From the NCBI RefSeq assembly GCF_900104645.1, contig NZ_FNWE01000002.1, forward strand, positions 449,289 to 513,288: DNA of 64,000 nt, read 5' to 3'. The DNA comes from Alterileibacterium massiliense (GTDB lineage: Bacteria > Bacillota > Clostridia > Peptostreptococcales > Anaerovoracaceae). Position 1 is the first letter of the stretch, and the number at the start of each line of letters is the position of its first letter. Both the position numbers and the translations under genes were made by a program. The notes under the pieces were generated by a model. That model searched no databases. It was given only the letters and a program-made list of their open reading frames with translations, and was not told the DNA's origin. Shown piece by piece: positions 27,324-36,158 of this stretch.

Positions 27324-29540
27324 ATGAATGTAATAAAGAGGAATGGTTCTGAGGTTGAATTTAATCTTCAGAAGATAATAGATGCTATCACAAAGGCAAA
27401 TGAATCCGTTGCGGAAAATGTGAGAATGACGAAGGTTCAGATTCAGAGAATTTCTGACAGCGTTAGGCTCGCTTGTGATGAGCTGGGCAGATCTCCAGCG
27501 GTTGAAGAAATACAGGATATGGTTGAGCAACAGATTATGGCTCATGGAGCGTTTGAAGTTGCAAAGGCATATATAACATATAGATATACGAGGTCACTTG
27601 TTCGTCAGGCTAATACTACTGATGACAAGATTTTGTCGCTTATTAATGATGATAATGAGGAAGCAAAGCAGGAAAATTCCAACAAGAATCCGGTTATAAA
27701 TTCAACTCAGAGAGATTATATGGCTGGAGAGGTCAGCAGGGACTTGACAAGAAGACTTCTACTGCCTGAGGAGGTTATAAATGCTCATGAGCAGGGAATT
27801 ATCCACTTCCACGATGCAGATTATTTTGCACAGAGGGAGCACAACTGTGATTTAATTAATTTAGAGGATATGCTCCAGAATGGCACCGTTATAAGCGAGA
27901 CGATGATAGAGAAGCCTCACAGCTTTTACACAGCTTGTAATATAACGACTCAGATTATCGCACAGGTTGCATCTAACCAGTATGGCGGTCAGAGCTTTTC
28001 TCTTGCTCACCTCGCTCCATTCGTAGATGTAAGCAGAAAAAAGATAAAAGGACTTGTAATCGAGGAAAGAAAGGCTCTTTGTGAGTCTCTTGAAGAAAAA
28101 ATCATAGATGAGATAACCGAAAGACGCCTTATGGAGGAGATTAAGAGCGGAATACAGACTATTCAGTACCAGCTTATAACTCTCATGACTTGTAATGGAC
28201 AGGCACCTTTTGTAACTATGTTTATGTATCTAGATGAGGCACCGGAGGGAAGGACGAGAGAGGACCTTGCAATCTGCATTGAAGAAGTTCTAAGGCAGAG
28301 AATGCGTGGAGTGAAAAATGAAAAAGGAGTCTGGATAACACCGGCATTTCCAAAGCTCATATATGTACTAGATGAAGATAATATAAGCGAAACATCAAAA
28401 TATTGGCATGTTACCGAGCTGGCTGCAATGTGCACAGCAAAGAGAATGGTGCCGGATTATATAAGTGCAAAGGTGATGAAAGAGCTAAAAGGCGGAGATG
28501 TCTATACCTGCATGGGTTGTCGCTCATTTTTAACACCTGACAGTGCGGATAATGCAGAGGGTCTTTGTAACGATGGAAATATCTCTAATGCAGGAAACTA
28601 TCAAGAGGGAAAGCACACATATTATGGAAGATTTAATCAGGGGGTTGTTACAATAAATCTTGTAGATGTTGCCTGCTCATCAGATGGAAATATGGATAGG
28701 TTCTGGAGACTTCTAGATGATAGGCTTGAGCTTTGTCATAGAGCACTCAGGGTAAGACATGAAAGACTTCTTGGAACAAGAAGTGATGTTGCTCCTGTGC
28801 TATGGCAATATGGAGCTCTCGCTCGCCTCAAGAAAGGTGAGGTCATTGACAAGCTTCTCTACGGAAATTACTCGACGATTTCTCTAGGATATGCAGGCCT
28901 CTGTGAGATGTGCTGGCGTATGCTTGGAAAGAGCCATACTACCGAAGAGGGTAGAGAATTTTCAATCAAGGTTATGCAGAGGTTAAATGATAAGTGCAAG
29001 GAATGGAGAAATGCTGAGAATATAAGCTACTCAGTTTATGGAACTCCTATGGAAAGCACAACATATAAATTTGCAAAATCCTTACAGAGAAGGTTCGGAA
29101 TTATTCCTCATGTAACAGATAAGAGTTATATCACAAATAGCTATCATGTTCATGTTGAGGAAGAGATAGATGCCTTTGACAAGCTCAAATTTGAGGCGGA
29201 TTTTCAGGCACTTAGCCCGGGCGGTGCAATAAGTTATGTAGAAGTTCCGGATATGCAGGACAATACTGCAGCCGTTCTCAATGTCATGAAATACATATAT
29301 AATAATATCATGTATGCGGAGTTAAATACCAAGAGCGATTACTGTGCTGCCTGCGGGTATGACGGAGAGCTCAAGATTGTTGAGGATAAAGATGGAAAAC
29401 TTGTATGGGAATGTCCACATTGCGGTAACCGTGATCAAAACCAAATGTCTGTAGCTAGAAGAACTTGCGGATATATAGGTACGCAATTCTGGAATCAGGG
29501 AAGAACACAAGAAATAAAGGACAGAGTAATGCACTTATAG
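27324..29540 (+). CDS. nrdD: anaerobic ribonucleoside-triphosphate reductase (class III)
   Basis: 738 residues. An N-terminal ATP-cone (residues ~1-90, MNVIKRNGSEVEFNLQKI) senses ATP/dATP; the glycyl radical barrel follows (HFHDADYFAQREHNCDLINL, MTCNGQAPFVTMFMY). The C-terminal zinc site is YCAACGYDG...CPHCGNRD and the radical site is ARRTCGYIGTQFW. It makes deoxyribonucleotides for DNA under strict anoxia, with formate as reductant. It is activated by NrdG encoded next. Confidence 0.97.
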   Translation: MNVIKRNGSEVEFNLQKIIDAITKANESVAENVRMTKVQIQRISDSVRLACDELGRSPAVEEIQDMVEQQIMAHGAFEVAKAYITYRYTRSLVRQANTTDDKILSLINDDNEEAKQENSNKNPVINSTQRDYMAGEVSRDLTRRLLLPEEVINAHEQGIIHFHDADYFAQREHNCDLINLEDMLQNGTVISETMIEKPHSFYTACNITTQIIAQVASNQYGGQSFSLAHLAPFVDVSRKKIKGLVIEERKALCESLEEKIIDEITERRLMEEIKSGIQTIQYQLITLMTCNGQAPFVTMFMYLDEAPEGRTREDLAICIEEVLRQRMRGVKNEKGVWITPAFPKLIYVLDEDNISETSKYWHVTELAAMCTAKRMVPDYISAKVMKELKGGDVYTCMGCRSFLTPDSADNAEGLCNDGNISNAGNYQEGKHTYYGRFNQGVVTINLVDVACSSDGNMDRFWRLLDDRLELCHRALRVRHERLLGTRSDVAPVLWQYGALARLKKGEVIDKLLYGNYSTISLGYAGLCEMCWRMLGKSHTTEEGREFSIKVMQRLNDKCKEWRNAENISYSVYGTPMESTTYKFAKSLQRRFGIIPHVTDKSYITNSYHVHVEEEIDAFDKLKFEADFQALSPGGAISYVEVPDMQDNTAAVLNVMKYIYNNIMYAELNTKSDYCAACGYDGELKIVEDKDGKLVWECPHCGNRDQNQMSVARRTCGYIGTQFWNQGRTQEIKDRVMHL

Positions 29541-29564
29541 TATTCAAATTTGAATAAAGATTTA

Positions 29565-29596
29565 GACCATTTCCGAATATCGGAGATGGTCTTTTG
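29565..29596 (+). terminator. intrinsic terminator between nrdD and nrdG
   Basis: GACCATTTCCGA (29565-29576) pairs with TCGGAGATGGTC (29580-29591), 12 bp with one G-U pair and a 3-base loop, followed by TTTT. It may lower nrdG relative to nrdD. Confidence 0.85.
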
Positions 29597-29695
29597 CATA
29601 GAGAGTGCGGGAATGATAAATAGTTGCAGAAAAACTTAAGCAATAAAGAATTTAGAAAATAAAGAAATATAGAAATATAATAAAACAATAGAAAG

Positions 29696-30235
29696 ATGAA
29701 TTATTGCAATATAAAAAATTTTGATATAGCAAATGGATATGGGGTTAGAGTGTCACTTTTCGTATCAGGTTGCACAAATGCCTGCAAGGGGTGTTTTCAA
29801 CCTGAAACTTGGGATTTTGAATATGGCAATCCTTTTACAAAAAATACAGAAGATGAAATTTTAAAGATAATGGACGAGGATTTCATAGACGGGCTAACCC
29901 TGCTAGGAGGAGACCCTTTTGAGCCAGCGAACCAAAAGGCTCTCATAGGTTTTTTAAAGAGAGTAAGGAAGGAAAGACCAAGCAAAAATATATGGGCATT
30001 TACAGGCTTTACCTATGAGGAGCTAAAGACGGACGGGAGCTACGCAAGGACCGAGGTGACTGATGAAATGCTGGACTTGATAAATGTATTAATAGACGGG
30101 CGTTTTGAAGAAGATAAAAAAGATATAAGACTTCAATTTAGAGGTTCATCAAATCAAAGATTGATAGACATGAATCTGACAAGAGATAGTGGAGAAATAA
30201 TTCTCTGGGAAGATCCGATTAAATCAATATTGTAG
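29696..30235 (+). CDS. nrdG: anaerobic ribonucleotide reductase activating protein (radical SAM)
   Basis: 179 residues with the radical-SAM cysteine motif CTNACKGC near residue 26 and LTLLGGDPFEPANQKAL. It generates the glycyl radical on NrdD. It lies 155 bp downstream of nrdD behind a strong terminator; the spacer is A-rich and no clear ribosome binding site is seen before the ATG. Confidence 0.94.
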   Translation: MNYCNIKNFDIANGYGVRVSLFVSGCTNACKGCFQPETWDFEYGNPFTKNTEDEILKIMDEDFIDGLTLLGGDPFEPANQKALIGFLKRVRKERPSKNIWAFTGFTYEELKTDGSYARTEVTDEMLDLINVLIDGRFEEDKKDIRLQFRGSSNQRLIDMNLTRDSGEIILWEDPIKSIL

Positions 30236-30248
30236 GGGGGATTTTAGT

Positions 30249-30413
30249 ATGAAAAAACGACAAAATATTAAATTTGCGATTACATTGGTTAAGATGGCAG
30301 CAACAGGAATTGCAGGCGGGCTTGCACTTATAAATTCTGCAAAAAAAATAGGTGAGATGATAGAAAGAAATGAGAAAGAAAAAATCTCTGAGGGGGAAAG
30401 GTATGAAGACTGA
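30249..30413 (+). CDS. 54-residue small protein of unknown function, overlapping fhs
   Basis: ATG at 30249 follows AGGGGGG about eight bases upstream. The product starts [20 protein letters not shown], has a hydrophobic or amphipathic stretch at residues ~9-30 ([20 protein letters not shown]) and a charged tail ending ERYED. The stop overlaps the fhs start by 11 bases, suggesting translational coupling. I do not recognise it. It could be a small membrane-associated protein or a leader ORF for fhs. Confidence 0.5.
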   Translation: MKKRQNIKFAITLVKMAATGIAGGLALINSAKKIGEMIERNEKEKISEGERYED

Positions 30414-32073
30414 TGTTCAAATTGCACAGGAAGCTAAACTAAAGCCTATCACAGAAATTGCAAAAGAGCTTGGGATTTCCGAGGAAGAACTTGAGCAATA
30501 TGGAAGATATAAGGCTAAAATTAATAACAGCCTAATGGACAGGCTAAAGGATAAGCCAGATGGGAAGCTCGTGCTCGTCACAGCGATCAATCCTACTCCT
30601 GCAGGGGAGGGCAAAACAACTACAAATGTTGGCTTGTCTATGGCACTTGATAGGATAGGAAAGAAGGTTATGACCACCTTAAGAGAGCCATCGCTAGGAC
30701 CTTGCTTTGGAATAAAAGGTGGTGCTGCCGGAGGAGGATATTCTCAGGTAGTTCCTATGGAGGATATAAATCTTCATTTTACAGGAGATTTTCATGCTAT
30801 AACTTCAGCACATAATTTGCTTGCGGCAATGCTTGATAATCACATACATCAAGGCAATAAGCTAAGAATTGTAACGAAAAACATCGTCTGGGATAGGGCA
30901 GTTGACATGAACGATAGAGCCCTAAGGCACATAGTAATTGGAATGGGTGCAAAGGGCGACGGAGTTACAAGGGAGAGCAGTTTTAAAATAACAGTTGCAA
31001 GTGAAATCATGGCAATTCTCTGCCTAGCCGAGGGAATTACAGATCTAAAAGAAAGACTTGGCAGAATGATCGTGGCATATGATGAGGATAAAAAGCCGGT
31101 AACGGCAAAAGATTTGAATGCTGTTGGTGCCATGGCACTCCTTTTAAAAGATGCGATTAAACCAAATCTCGTTCAAACCATTGGAAACACCCCTGCCATA
31201 GTTCATGGAGGACCATTTGCAAATATTGCCCATGGCTGTAATTCGGTTGTGGCAACGAAAACAGCATTAAAGCTTGCAGATTATGTAATAACTGAAGCAG
31301 GATTCGGTGCAGACCTCGGAGCAGAAAAATTCTTAGATATTAAGTGCAGATATGCCGGATTAAAACCAGATGCAGTTGTAATAGTAGCGACTATAAGAGC
31401 ACTTAAATACAATGGTGAAAAGCCATTAAAAGAGCTTTCAGAAGAAGATTTAGTCGCACTCAGGAATGGAGCAAAAAATCTCGAAAGACATATAGATAAT
31501 ATTTCAAAATATGGTATTCCTTCTGTGGTTGCGATAAATAGATTTCCTACTGATACTGATAATGAAATAGAGCTACTCAAGGAAATATGCGAAGAAAAAG
31601 GGGTATCGGTAGTTCTTTCTGAAGTATTCACAAAAGGCGGAGAGGGCGGAATAGAACTTGCAGAAAAGGTTGTTAATATATGTGAAAATGAGGAAAGCAA
31701 TTTCAAGCCTATTTACTCACTCGATATGTCTATAAAAGAAAAGATTGAAAAAGTCGCTAGAGAAATATATGGTGCGGACGGCGTTAACTACGAGGGGAAT
31801 GCCGAAAAGCAGATAAGGAATTTGACAGAACTCGGATTTGATAAATTACCGGTCTGCATTGCAAAGACTCAATATTCTTTCTCAGATGATCCAAACGCAC
31901 TCGGAGCACCAAGTGGATTTAAAATAAATGTAAGAGATGTTAAGGTTTCTGCAGGAGCTGGATTTATTGTCATTTTAACCGGACAGATAATGACGATGCC
32001 GGGGCTTCCTAGAGTTCCACACGCAGAAGGCATGGACATATGTGAAGACGGAACTATAATAGGGCTTTCATAA
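30403..32073 (+). CDS. fhs: formate--tetrahydrofolate ligase
   Basis: 556 residues from the ATG at 30403, the family's usual length; a longer frame from 30370 is not supported. It makes 10-formyl-THF from formate, THF and ATP. Key motifs: [20 protein letters not shown] (P-loop), [28 protein letters not shown] and [20 protein letters not shown]. It would supply formyl groups to the two purine transformylases (purN, purH) encoded in this window. Confidence 0.96.
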   Translation: MKTDVQIAQEAKLKPITEIAKELGISEEELEQYGRYKAKINNSLMDRLKDKPDGKLVLVTAINPTPAGEGKTTTNVGLSMALDRIGKKVMTTLREPSLGPCFGIKGGAAGGGYSQVVPMEDINLHFTGDFHAITSAHNLLAAMLDNHIHQGNKLRIVTKNIVWDRAVDMNDRALRHIVIGMGAKGDGVTRESSFKITVASEIMAILCLAEGITDLKERLGRMIVAYDEDKKPVTAKDLNAVGAMALLLKDAIKPNLVQTIGNTPAIVHGGPFANIAHGCNSVVATKTALKLADYVITEAGFGADLGAEKFLDIKCRYAGLKPDAVVIVATIRALKYNGEKPLKELSEEDLVALRNGAKNLERHIDNISKYGIPSVVAINRFPTDTDNEIELLKEICEEKGVSVVLSEVFTKGGEGGIELAEKVVNICENEESNFKPIYSLDMSIKEKIEKVAREIYGADGVNYEGNAEKQIRNLTELGFDKLPVCIAKTQYSFSDDPNALGAPSGFKINVRDVKVSAGAGFIVILTGQIMTMPGLPRVPHAEGMDICEDGTIIGLS

Positions 32074-32195
32074 AAGGGGTCTCATAAAAATAGTACTTCA
32101 AAATACGATTTTCATTGAAAAGCAATAATTGAAGTCAATATCAGAGTAATAAATAGAATAATCGTTGCAGATAAAAGAAAAAAAGAGAAATAAAA

Positions 32196-32276
32196 ATAGC
32201 CACAGGTACTGAATTGAACTTCAAAAGCTAGATAAGCAAACTAGTTTTTCAAGGGTTGCTTCACACCAGTGGCTAT
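32196..32276. terminator. long branched hairpin between fhs and mntR-like gene, probable bidirectional terminator
   Basis: Outer stem ATAGCCAC/GTGGCTAT (32196-32203, 32269-32276) extends with GGT/ACC across an A-A mismatch. Inside is a second stem, CTT-AAAAGCTAG with CTAGTTTTT-AAG. On the minus strand the outer stem is followed by TTTTTATTTC, a good T-tract for ending the mntR-like transcript; the plus-strand tract is weaker. The loop is unusually long for a terminator, so an RNA element cannot be excluded. Confidence 0.6.
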
Positions 32277-32293
32277 TTATATATCCAAAATTA

Positions 32294-32689
32294 TTAATTC
32301 TTTAAATTAAGCGAAGAAAGCTTTTCGATATGCTTACATAGTGCTTTGTATGTTTCACTGCTTATGTCATGCTCTATCCTGCAAGCATCTTGCTGAGCAA
32401 TCTTAGGTTCAACACCGATCGATTTAAAAAAATTAGAAAGGGTCTTATGCTTATCATATGTCTTTTGAGCAAGCTCAAGACCGGTGCTCGTAAAATTAAT
32501 CAGGCCGTCATTATCCATAGTTATATATCCTTGCTCACGCAGTTTTCTCGTCGCATAAGATACGCTTGGTTTAGTAACGCCTAATAATCTGGATATATCA
32601 ACAGACCTTATAAATCCCTTTTGCTCCTTTAGCATTAGCATACTTTCCAGATAATCTTCTAGTGATTCCTGCCTTTTCTCCTTAGCCAT
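32294..32689 (-). CDS. DtxR/MntR family metal-dependent transcriptional regulator
   Basis: 131 residues from the ATG at 32689 (GGAGG five bases upstream). An N-terminal winged helix (SVDISRLLGVTKPSVSYATRKLREQGYI) is followed by the metal-binding dimerisation domain with QQDACRIEHDIS. There is no SH3-like third domain, as in MntR. It would repress Mn or Fe uptake genes when metal is bound. A mntP exporter is encoded at 12.2 kb. A 12-bp palindrome lies directly upstream of the ribosome binding site. Confidence 0.88.
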   Translation of the reverse strand: MAKEKRQESLEDYLESMLMLKEQKGFIRSVDISRLLGVTKPSVSYATRKLREQGYITMDNDGLINFTSTGLELAQKTYDKHKTLSNFFKSIGVEPKIAQQDACRIEHDISSETYKALCKHIEKLSSLNLKN

Positions 32690-32699
32690 AAAAACCTCC

Positions 32700-32711
32700 A
32701 TGGTTAACCAT
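32700..32711 (-). promoter_or_regulatory. 12-bp palindrome at the start of the mntR-like gene
   Basis: ATGGTTAACCAT, a perfect dyad touching the GGAGG ribosome binding site. It could be an autoregulatory operator, but it does not match the known MntR or DtxR consensus well. The 326-bp gap between this gene and the acyl-CoA ligase gene also holds the ligase promoter at 32897-32924. Confidence 0.35.
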
Positions 32712-32896
32712 CTCTAACTAAATGTGATAATAACATTTTTTATTTAATATGGCAAGTAATTCATAAAAAAATACATATATATAGACAAGAATATAGAAAA
32801 AATACAACAAGTTGATATTTTTGTATCAATATTTTAAACAAGGCTAGACACCTTGAAATTATTGGACTGCAAGCATATCCAAATATTGTTATAAGG

Positions 32897-32924
32897 TTGA
32901 CAATTCTGCCTTTATGTGTATAAT
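32897..32924 (+). promoter_or_regulatory. promoter of the ligase-had cluster, flanked by inverted repeats
   Basis: TTGACA (32897-32902) and TATAAT (32919-32924) with a 16-bp spacer. TTCTGCCTT in the spacer (32904-32912) is matched by AAGGCAGAA at 32974-32982, and CGATAAAT (32936-32943) by ATTTATCG (32966-32973). The inner pair would form a hairpin at the very 5' end of the mRNA; the outer dyad brackets the transcription start and could bind a regulator. Confidence 0.7.
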
Positions 32925-33015
32925 TAGGGTGAGAACGATAAATTTATCTCAAACATTTGATTTTTATTTATCGAAGGCAGAAAATTGAAAAGAAAGGATT
33001 ACCACGGATAATAGA

Positions 33016-34581
33016 ATGCAGCTCGTTAAAACGACGATATATGAATGTTTAGCACGAAGAATAGCAAAGGAGCCGGATAAGCTTTTTCTTAAATATGGAG
33101 ATAGCGGATTTACCGGTAGCGAAATTGGTAATATTGTAGATAAGGTCGCAAAACTTCTTTACACAGACGGAGTTAGAGCGGGAGACAAGATAGGCATATA
33201 TGGAGTTAACAGTGCAAGCTGGGTAATTTTATTTTTTGCTATACAGAGGCTTGGAGCGGTTTCGGTTTTAGTCAATTCGTATTTCAAAGAGGGAGAAGTT
33301 GTTGACTGCATACTGATGTCCGACATGAAATACCTTTTATATACAGATATTCAGGAAGATGATGACCACGGCGAGGTAGCGAAAAAACTGAGCATCAATG
33401 AAAAGACAAAGAATGTTAAGTGCTTCGATATTGAGGGAACATATGACTACTGGAAGAACCTAGTCATAAGAAAGACGGAGTGCGAATCTTTAGAGCTTCC
33501 GCCTCAGCCTGACCCTATGGATACGGCGTGCATATTATTTACATCTGGCACTACAAATATGTGTAAAGGTGTTAAGCTATCGCATTTTTCCCTAATCAAT
33601 AACGCTATGCAGATGGTAAATATTATGGGCTGGAATGAGAGCGATGTCATGTGCGTGACAGTACCACTTTTTCACTGCTTTGGAATGACTGTTGGAATAA
33701 TCGGCAGCATGATAGCGGGAAGCTCAATAGTGCTTCTACAGAAATACCATTCTATAAGCGTATTTGAAGCAATCCAGAACAATAAATGCACGATATTAAA
33801 TGGTGTTCCTAGTATGTTCCTTGCTATGGTTAGGAATGATAGATTTAAGGACTTTGACCTTTCTAGCCTTAGGAGTGGAATAATTGCCGGATCACCAATA
33901 CTTAAAGAAGAATACTTGTCAGTGTGCGAGCAATTAAAAGGCATAAAACTTCAGCCATCATATGGTTTGACAGAGACTTCCCCATGTGTTGCCATGTGCG
34001 ACCTCGATGTCAGTCTTGAGAAAAAGGCTGTGTCAGCGGGAAAGATTATAGAAAATGTCAGCGTCAAGATAATTGATAATGACACGGGGCTTGAGTGCAA
34101 GGCGGGAGAATCAGGCGAGATTTTTGTCAAGGGATATAATGTTACACAGGGTTATCTCTCAACAGACCCTGTTTTATGCGATGCACTTAGACCTGACGGC
34201 TGGTTTATGACCGGCGATATAGGATATTTAGATGAAGATGGATACCTATATATTGTCGGAAGAAGAAAGAATTTAATCATAAGAGGCGGAGAAAATATTT
34301 CGCCGACAGAGATAGAGAGATATATAAAGCAGGTAAAAAAGGATATTGAGGTTTTCGTCTACGGAATGAAGACAGATGTTCTTCAAGAGGAGATCGTCGC
34401 TTGCATTGAATGCGAGGAAGATGAGAATCTTGAGAAGGAAATAAGAGAATATCTTAAAGAAAATATAAGTAAGTATAAGATTCCTAGATTTATAGTTTTT
34501 GTCAAAGAGTTCCCAAGAAGTCCAACTGGCAAAATCGATGAAAAGAATCTTAAAAAAAGTGTTAATGAAATGTTGAAATAG
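33016..34581 (+). CDS. AMP-forming acyl-CoA ligase (acyl-CoA synthetase)
   Basis: 521 residues of the ANL superfamily. Motifs in order: LFTSGTTNMCKGVKLSH (AMP/ATP-binding loop), YGLTETSP, GWFMTGDIGYLDEDGYLYIVGRRKN and the C-terminal Lys in SPTGKIDEKNL. It would activate a carboxylic acid to its CoA ester with ATP. Being first in the had cluster, I infer it primes the cycle by making the acyl-CoA that HadA uses as CoA donor. The ATG lacks a near ribosome binding site (AAGGA is about 17 bases away). Confidence 0.85.
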   Translation: MQLVKTTIYECLARRIAKEPDKLFLKYGDSGFTGSEIGNIVDKVAKLLYTDGVRAGDKIGIYGVNSASWVILFFAIQRLGAVSVLVNSYFKEGEVVDCILMSDMKYLLYTDIQEDDDHGEVAKKLSINEKTKNVKCFDIEGTYDYWKNLVIRKTECESLELPPQPDPMDTACILFTSGTTNMCKGVKLSHFSLINNAMQMVNIMGWNESDVMCVTVPLFHCFGMTVGIIGSMIAGSSIVLLQKYHSISVFEAIQNNKCTILNGVPSMFLAMVRNDRFKDFDLSSLRSGIIAGSPILKEEYLSVCEQLKGIKLQPSYGLTETSPCVAMCDLDVSLEKKAVSAGKIIENVSVKIIDNDTGLECKAGESGEIFVKGYNVTQGYLSTDPVLCDALRPDGWFMTGDIGYLDEDGYLYIVGRRKNLIIRGGENISPTEIERYIKQVKKDIEVFVYGMKTDVLQEEIVACIECEEDENLEKEIREYLKENISKYKIPRFIVFVKEFPRSPTGKIDEKNLKKSVNEMLK

Positions 34582-34639
34582 ACATCATTAAATATTAAAA
34601 ACAATTATTGGATTTTATTTAAATGGGAGGGAATTAGAA

Positions 34640-35884
34640 ATGAGCACGAGAAAGAGACCGCTTGAAGGTGTCAAGGTAGTAGAACTTGCTAACTTCATTG
34701 CAGCTGCAACAACAGGTAGATTTCTAGCTGACCTTGGAGCAGATGTAATTAAGATTGAGAGTGCAAAGGGAGATCCTTTGAGATATACAGCACCTACAGA
34801 GGGTAGACCACTTGATATGTATGAGAATACAACATGGGAGCTTCAGAATGCTAACAAGAGATGTATTTCTCTTAACATGAAAGACCCTGTAGGTAAGGAA
34901 GCTTTTTTCAAATTATTAGATGATGCTGATATTCTCATTACAAACTGGAGAGGACAGGCACTCGAGAGAGCGGGACTCGACTATGAAACACTAAAGGTTA
35001 AATATCCAAGCCTAGTATATGCTGTTATTACAGGATATGGTGAATATGGTCCTGACAAGGATTTACCTGGATTTGACTTCACTGCATATTTTGCAAGAGG
35101 TGGATATTTTGAAACACTAAGACAGAAGGGTGCTGTACCTATGAATGCGGTTCCTGGCATTGGAGATCACAATGTAGGTATCAACCTTGCTGCAGGAATA
35201 CTTGGAGCATTATACCATGCTAAGCTAACAGGCGAGGGCGAGAAAGTTGAAACAAGCTTGTTTGAAACTGCTATATTCAACATGGGAATGATGGTTCAGG
35301 CTGCTCAGTATCCTGAAATAGGAGCACATTATCCAATCGCAGCTAGAGAAGCTAATAACCCAATCTTGAACTGCTGGTTAACTAAAGATGGCAGATATGT
35401 TCAGACTTGCATGCCAGACTACAACCACTATTTCAAGACATTCGTAACTGCACTTGGACTAACAGATCTAGTAGAAGATGAGAAGTATTTCCCTGTACAG
35501 AACCTACATAAAAATGATCTTTCAACAACTCTATATGACATGGTTATGGCTAAATTCGGCGAAAAGACATACGAGGAGTGGGTGCCAATTCTAACAGAGG
35601 CTGATATTCCATTCTCAAAATGTCAGAACTGGGAAGAAATTCTTGAAGATGAGCAGGCTTGGGCAAACGACTGTTTCTACAAGATGCAGTATCCTAAGGG
35701 AGAGAGAGTTCTCGTTAAACAGCCGGTTAGATATAGAGAGATGGGACCTACACCATACGAGCGTGGACCACTTATTGGTGAGCACGGCGTAGAGGTTATG
35801 AAAGAGCTTGGTTACTCAGATGATGAGATAAACAAGATGATTGAAAATAAGACTCTATACATCTGGGAAGATGAGAATAAATAA
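34640..35884 (+). CDS. hadA: family III CoA-transferase, HadA/FldA-like (2-hydroxyacyl-CoA transferase)
   Basis: 414 residues. The N-terminal GVKVVELANFIAAATTGRFLADLGADVIKIE and the catalytic Asp in PGIGDHNVGINLA mark the CaiB/BaiF family III CoA-transferases; context makes it HadA (2-hydroxyisocaproate) or FldA (phenyllactate) like. It moves CoA from the reduced product acyl-CoA to the 2-hydroxy acid. GGGAGG precedes the ATG. Codons look strongly selected (much AAC, GAC, TTC). A GC-rich hairpin follows the stop. Confidence 0.88.
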   Translation: MSTRKRPLEGVKVVELANFIAAATTGRFLADLGADVIKIESAKGDPLRYTAPTEGRPLDMYENTTWELQNANKRCISLNMKDPVGKEAFFKLLDDADILITNWRGQALERAGLDYETLKVKYPSLVYAVITGYGEYGPDKDLPGFDFTAYFARGGYFETLRQKGAVPMNAVPGIGDHNVGINLAAGILGALYHAKLTGEGEKVETSLFETAIFNMGMMVQAAQYPEIGAHYPIAAREANNPILNCWLTKDGRYVQTCMPDYNHYFKTFVTALGLTDLVEDEKYFPVQNLHKNDLSTTLYDMVMAKFGEKTYEEWVPILTEADIPFSKCQNWEEILEDEQAWANDCFYKMQYPKGERVLVKQPVRYREMGPTPYERGPLIGEHGVEVMKELGYSDDEINKMIENKTLYIWEDENK

Positions 35885-35920
35885 GAAATAAAAATCTATG
35901 ATTGCTTAATATTAAGGACT

Positions 35921-35945
35921 CGGCTGCGACTCACCGTCGCAGCCG
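35921..35945 (+). terminator. GC-rich hairpin after hadA, without T-tract
   Basis: CGGCTGCGAC (35921-35930), loop TCACC, GTCGCAGCCG (35936-35945), with a possible GGA/TCC extension. It is the most GC-rich stem noticed in this window, but CATATCACTTG follows rather than T residues. It may shield the 3' end of hadA mRNA or partly terminate. The remaining spacer to 36158 is A-rich low-complexity sequence. Confidence 0.6.
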
Positions 35946-36158
35946 TCCGAGCATATCACTTGTATATAGGCAATATAAATGAACGAACTAATATCTAAAT
36001 ATTAAAATATAAAGATAAAAAAGTACGAATATAGAAAAATCGTAACATAAAAAAGCGAAACATAAAAACAGCAAAATATTAAAGTATTAAATTATTAAAG
36101 TAGCAAAACATAGAAATACAATAGCTAAATTCAGGTGGGTTTAGGAGGTAGCAGATTC

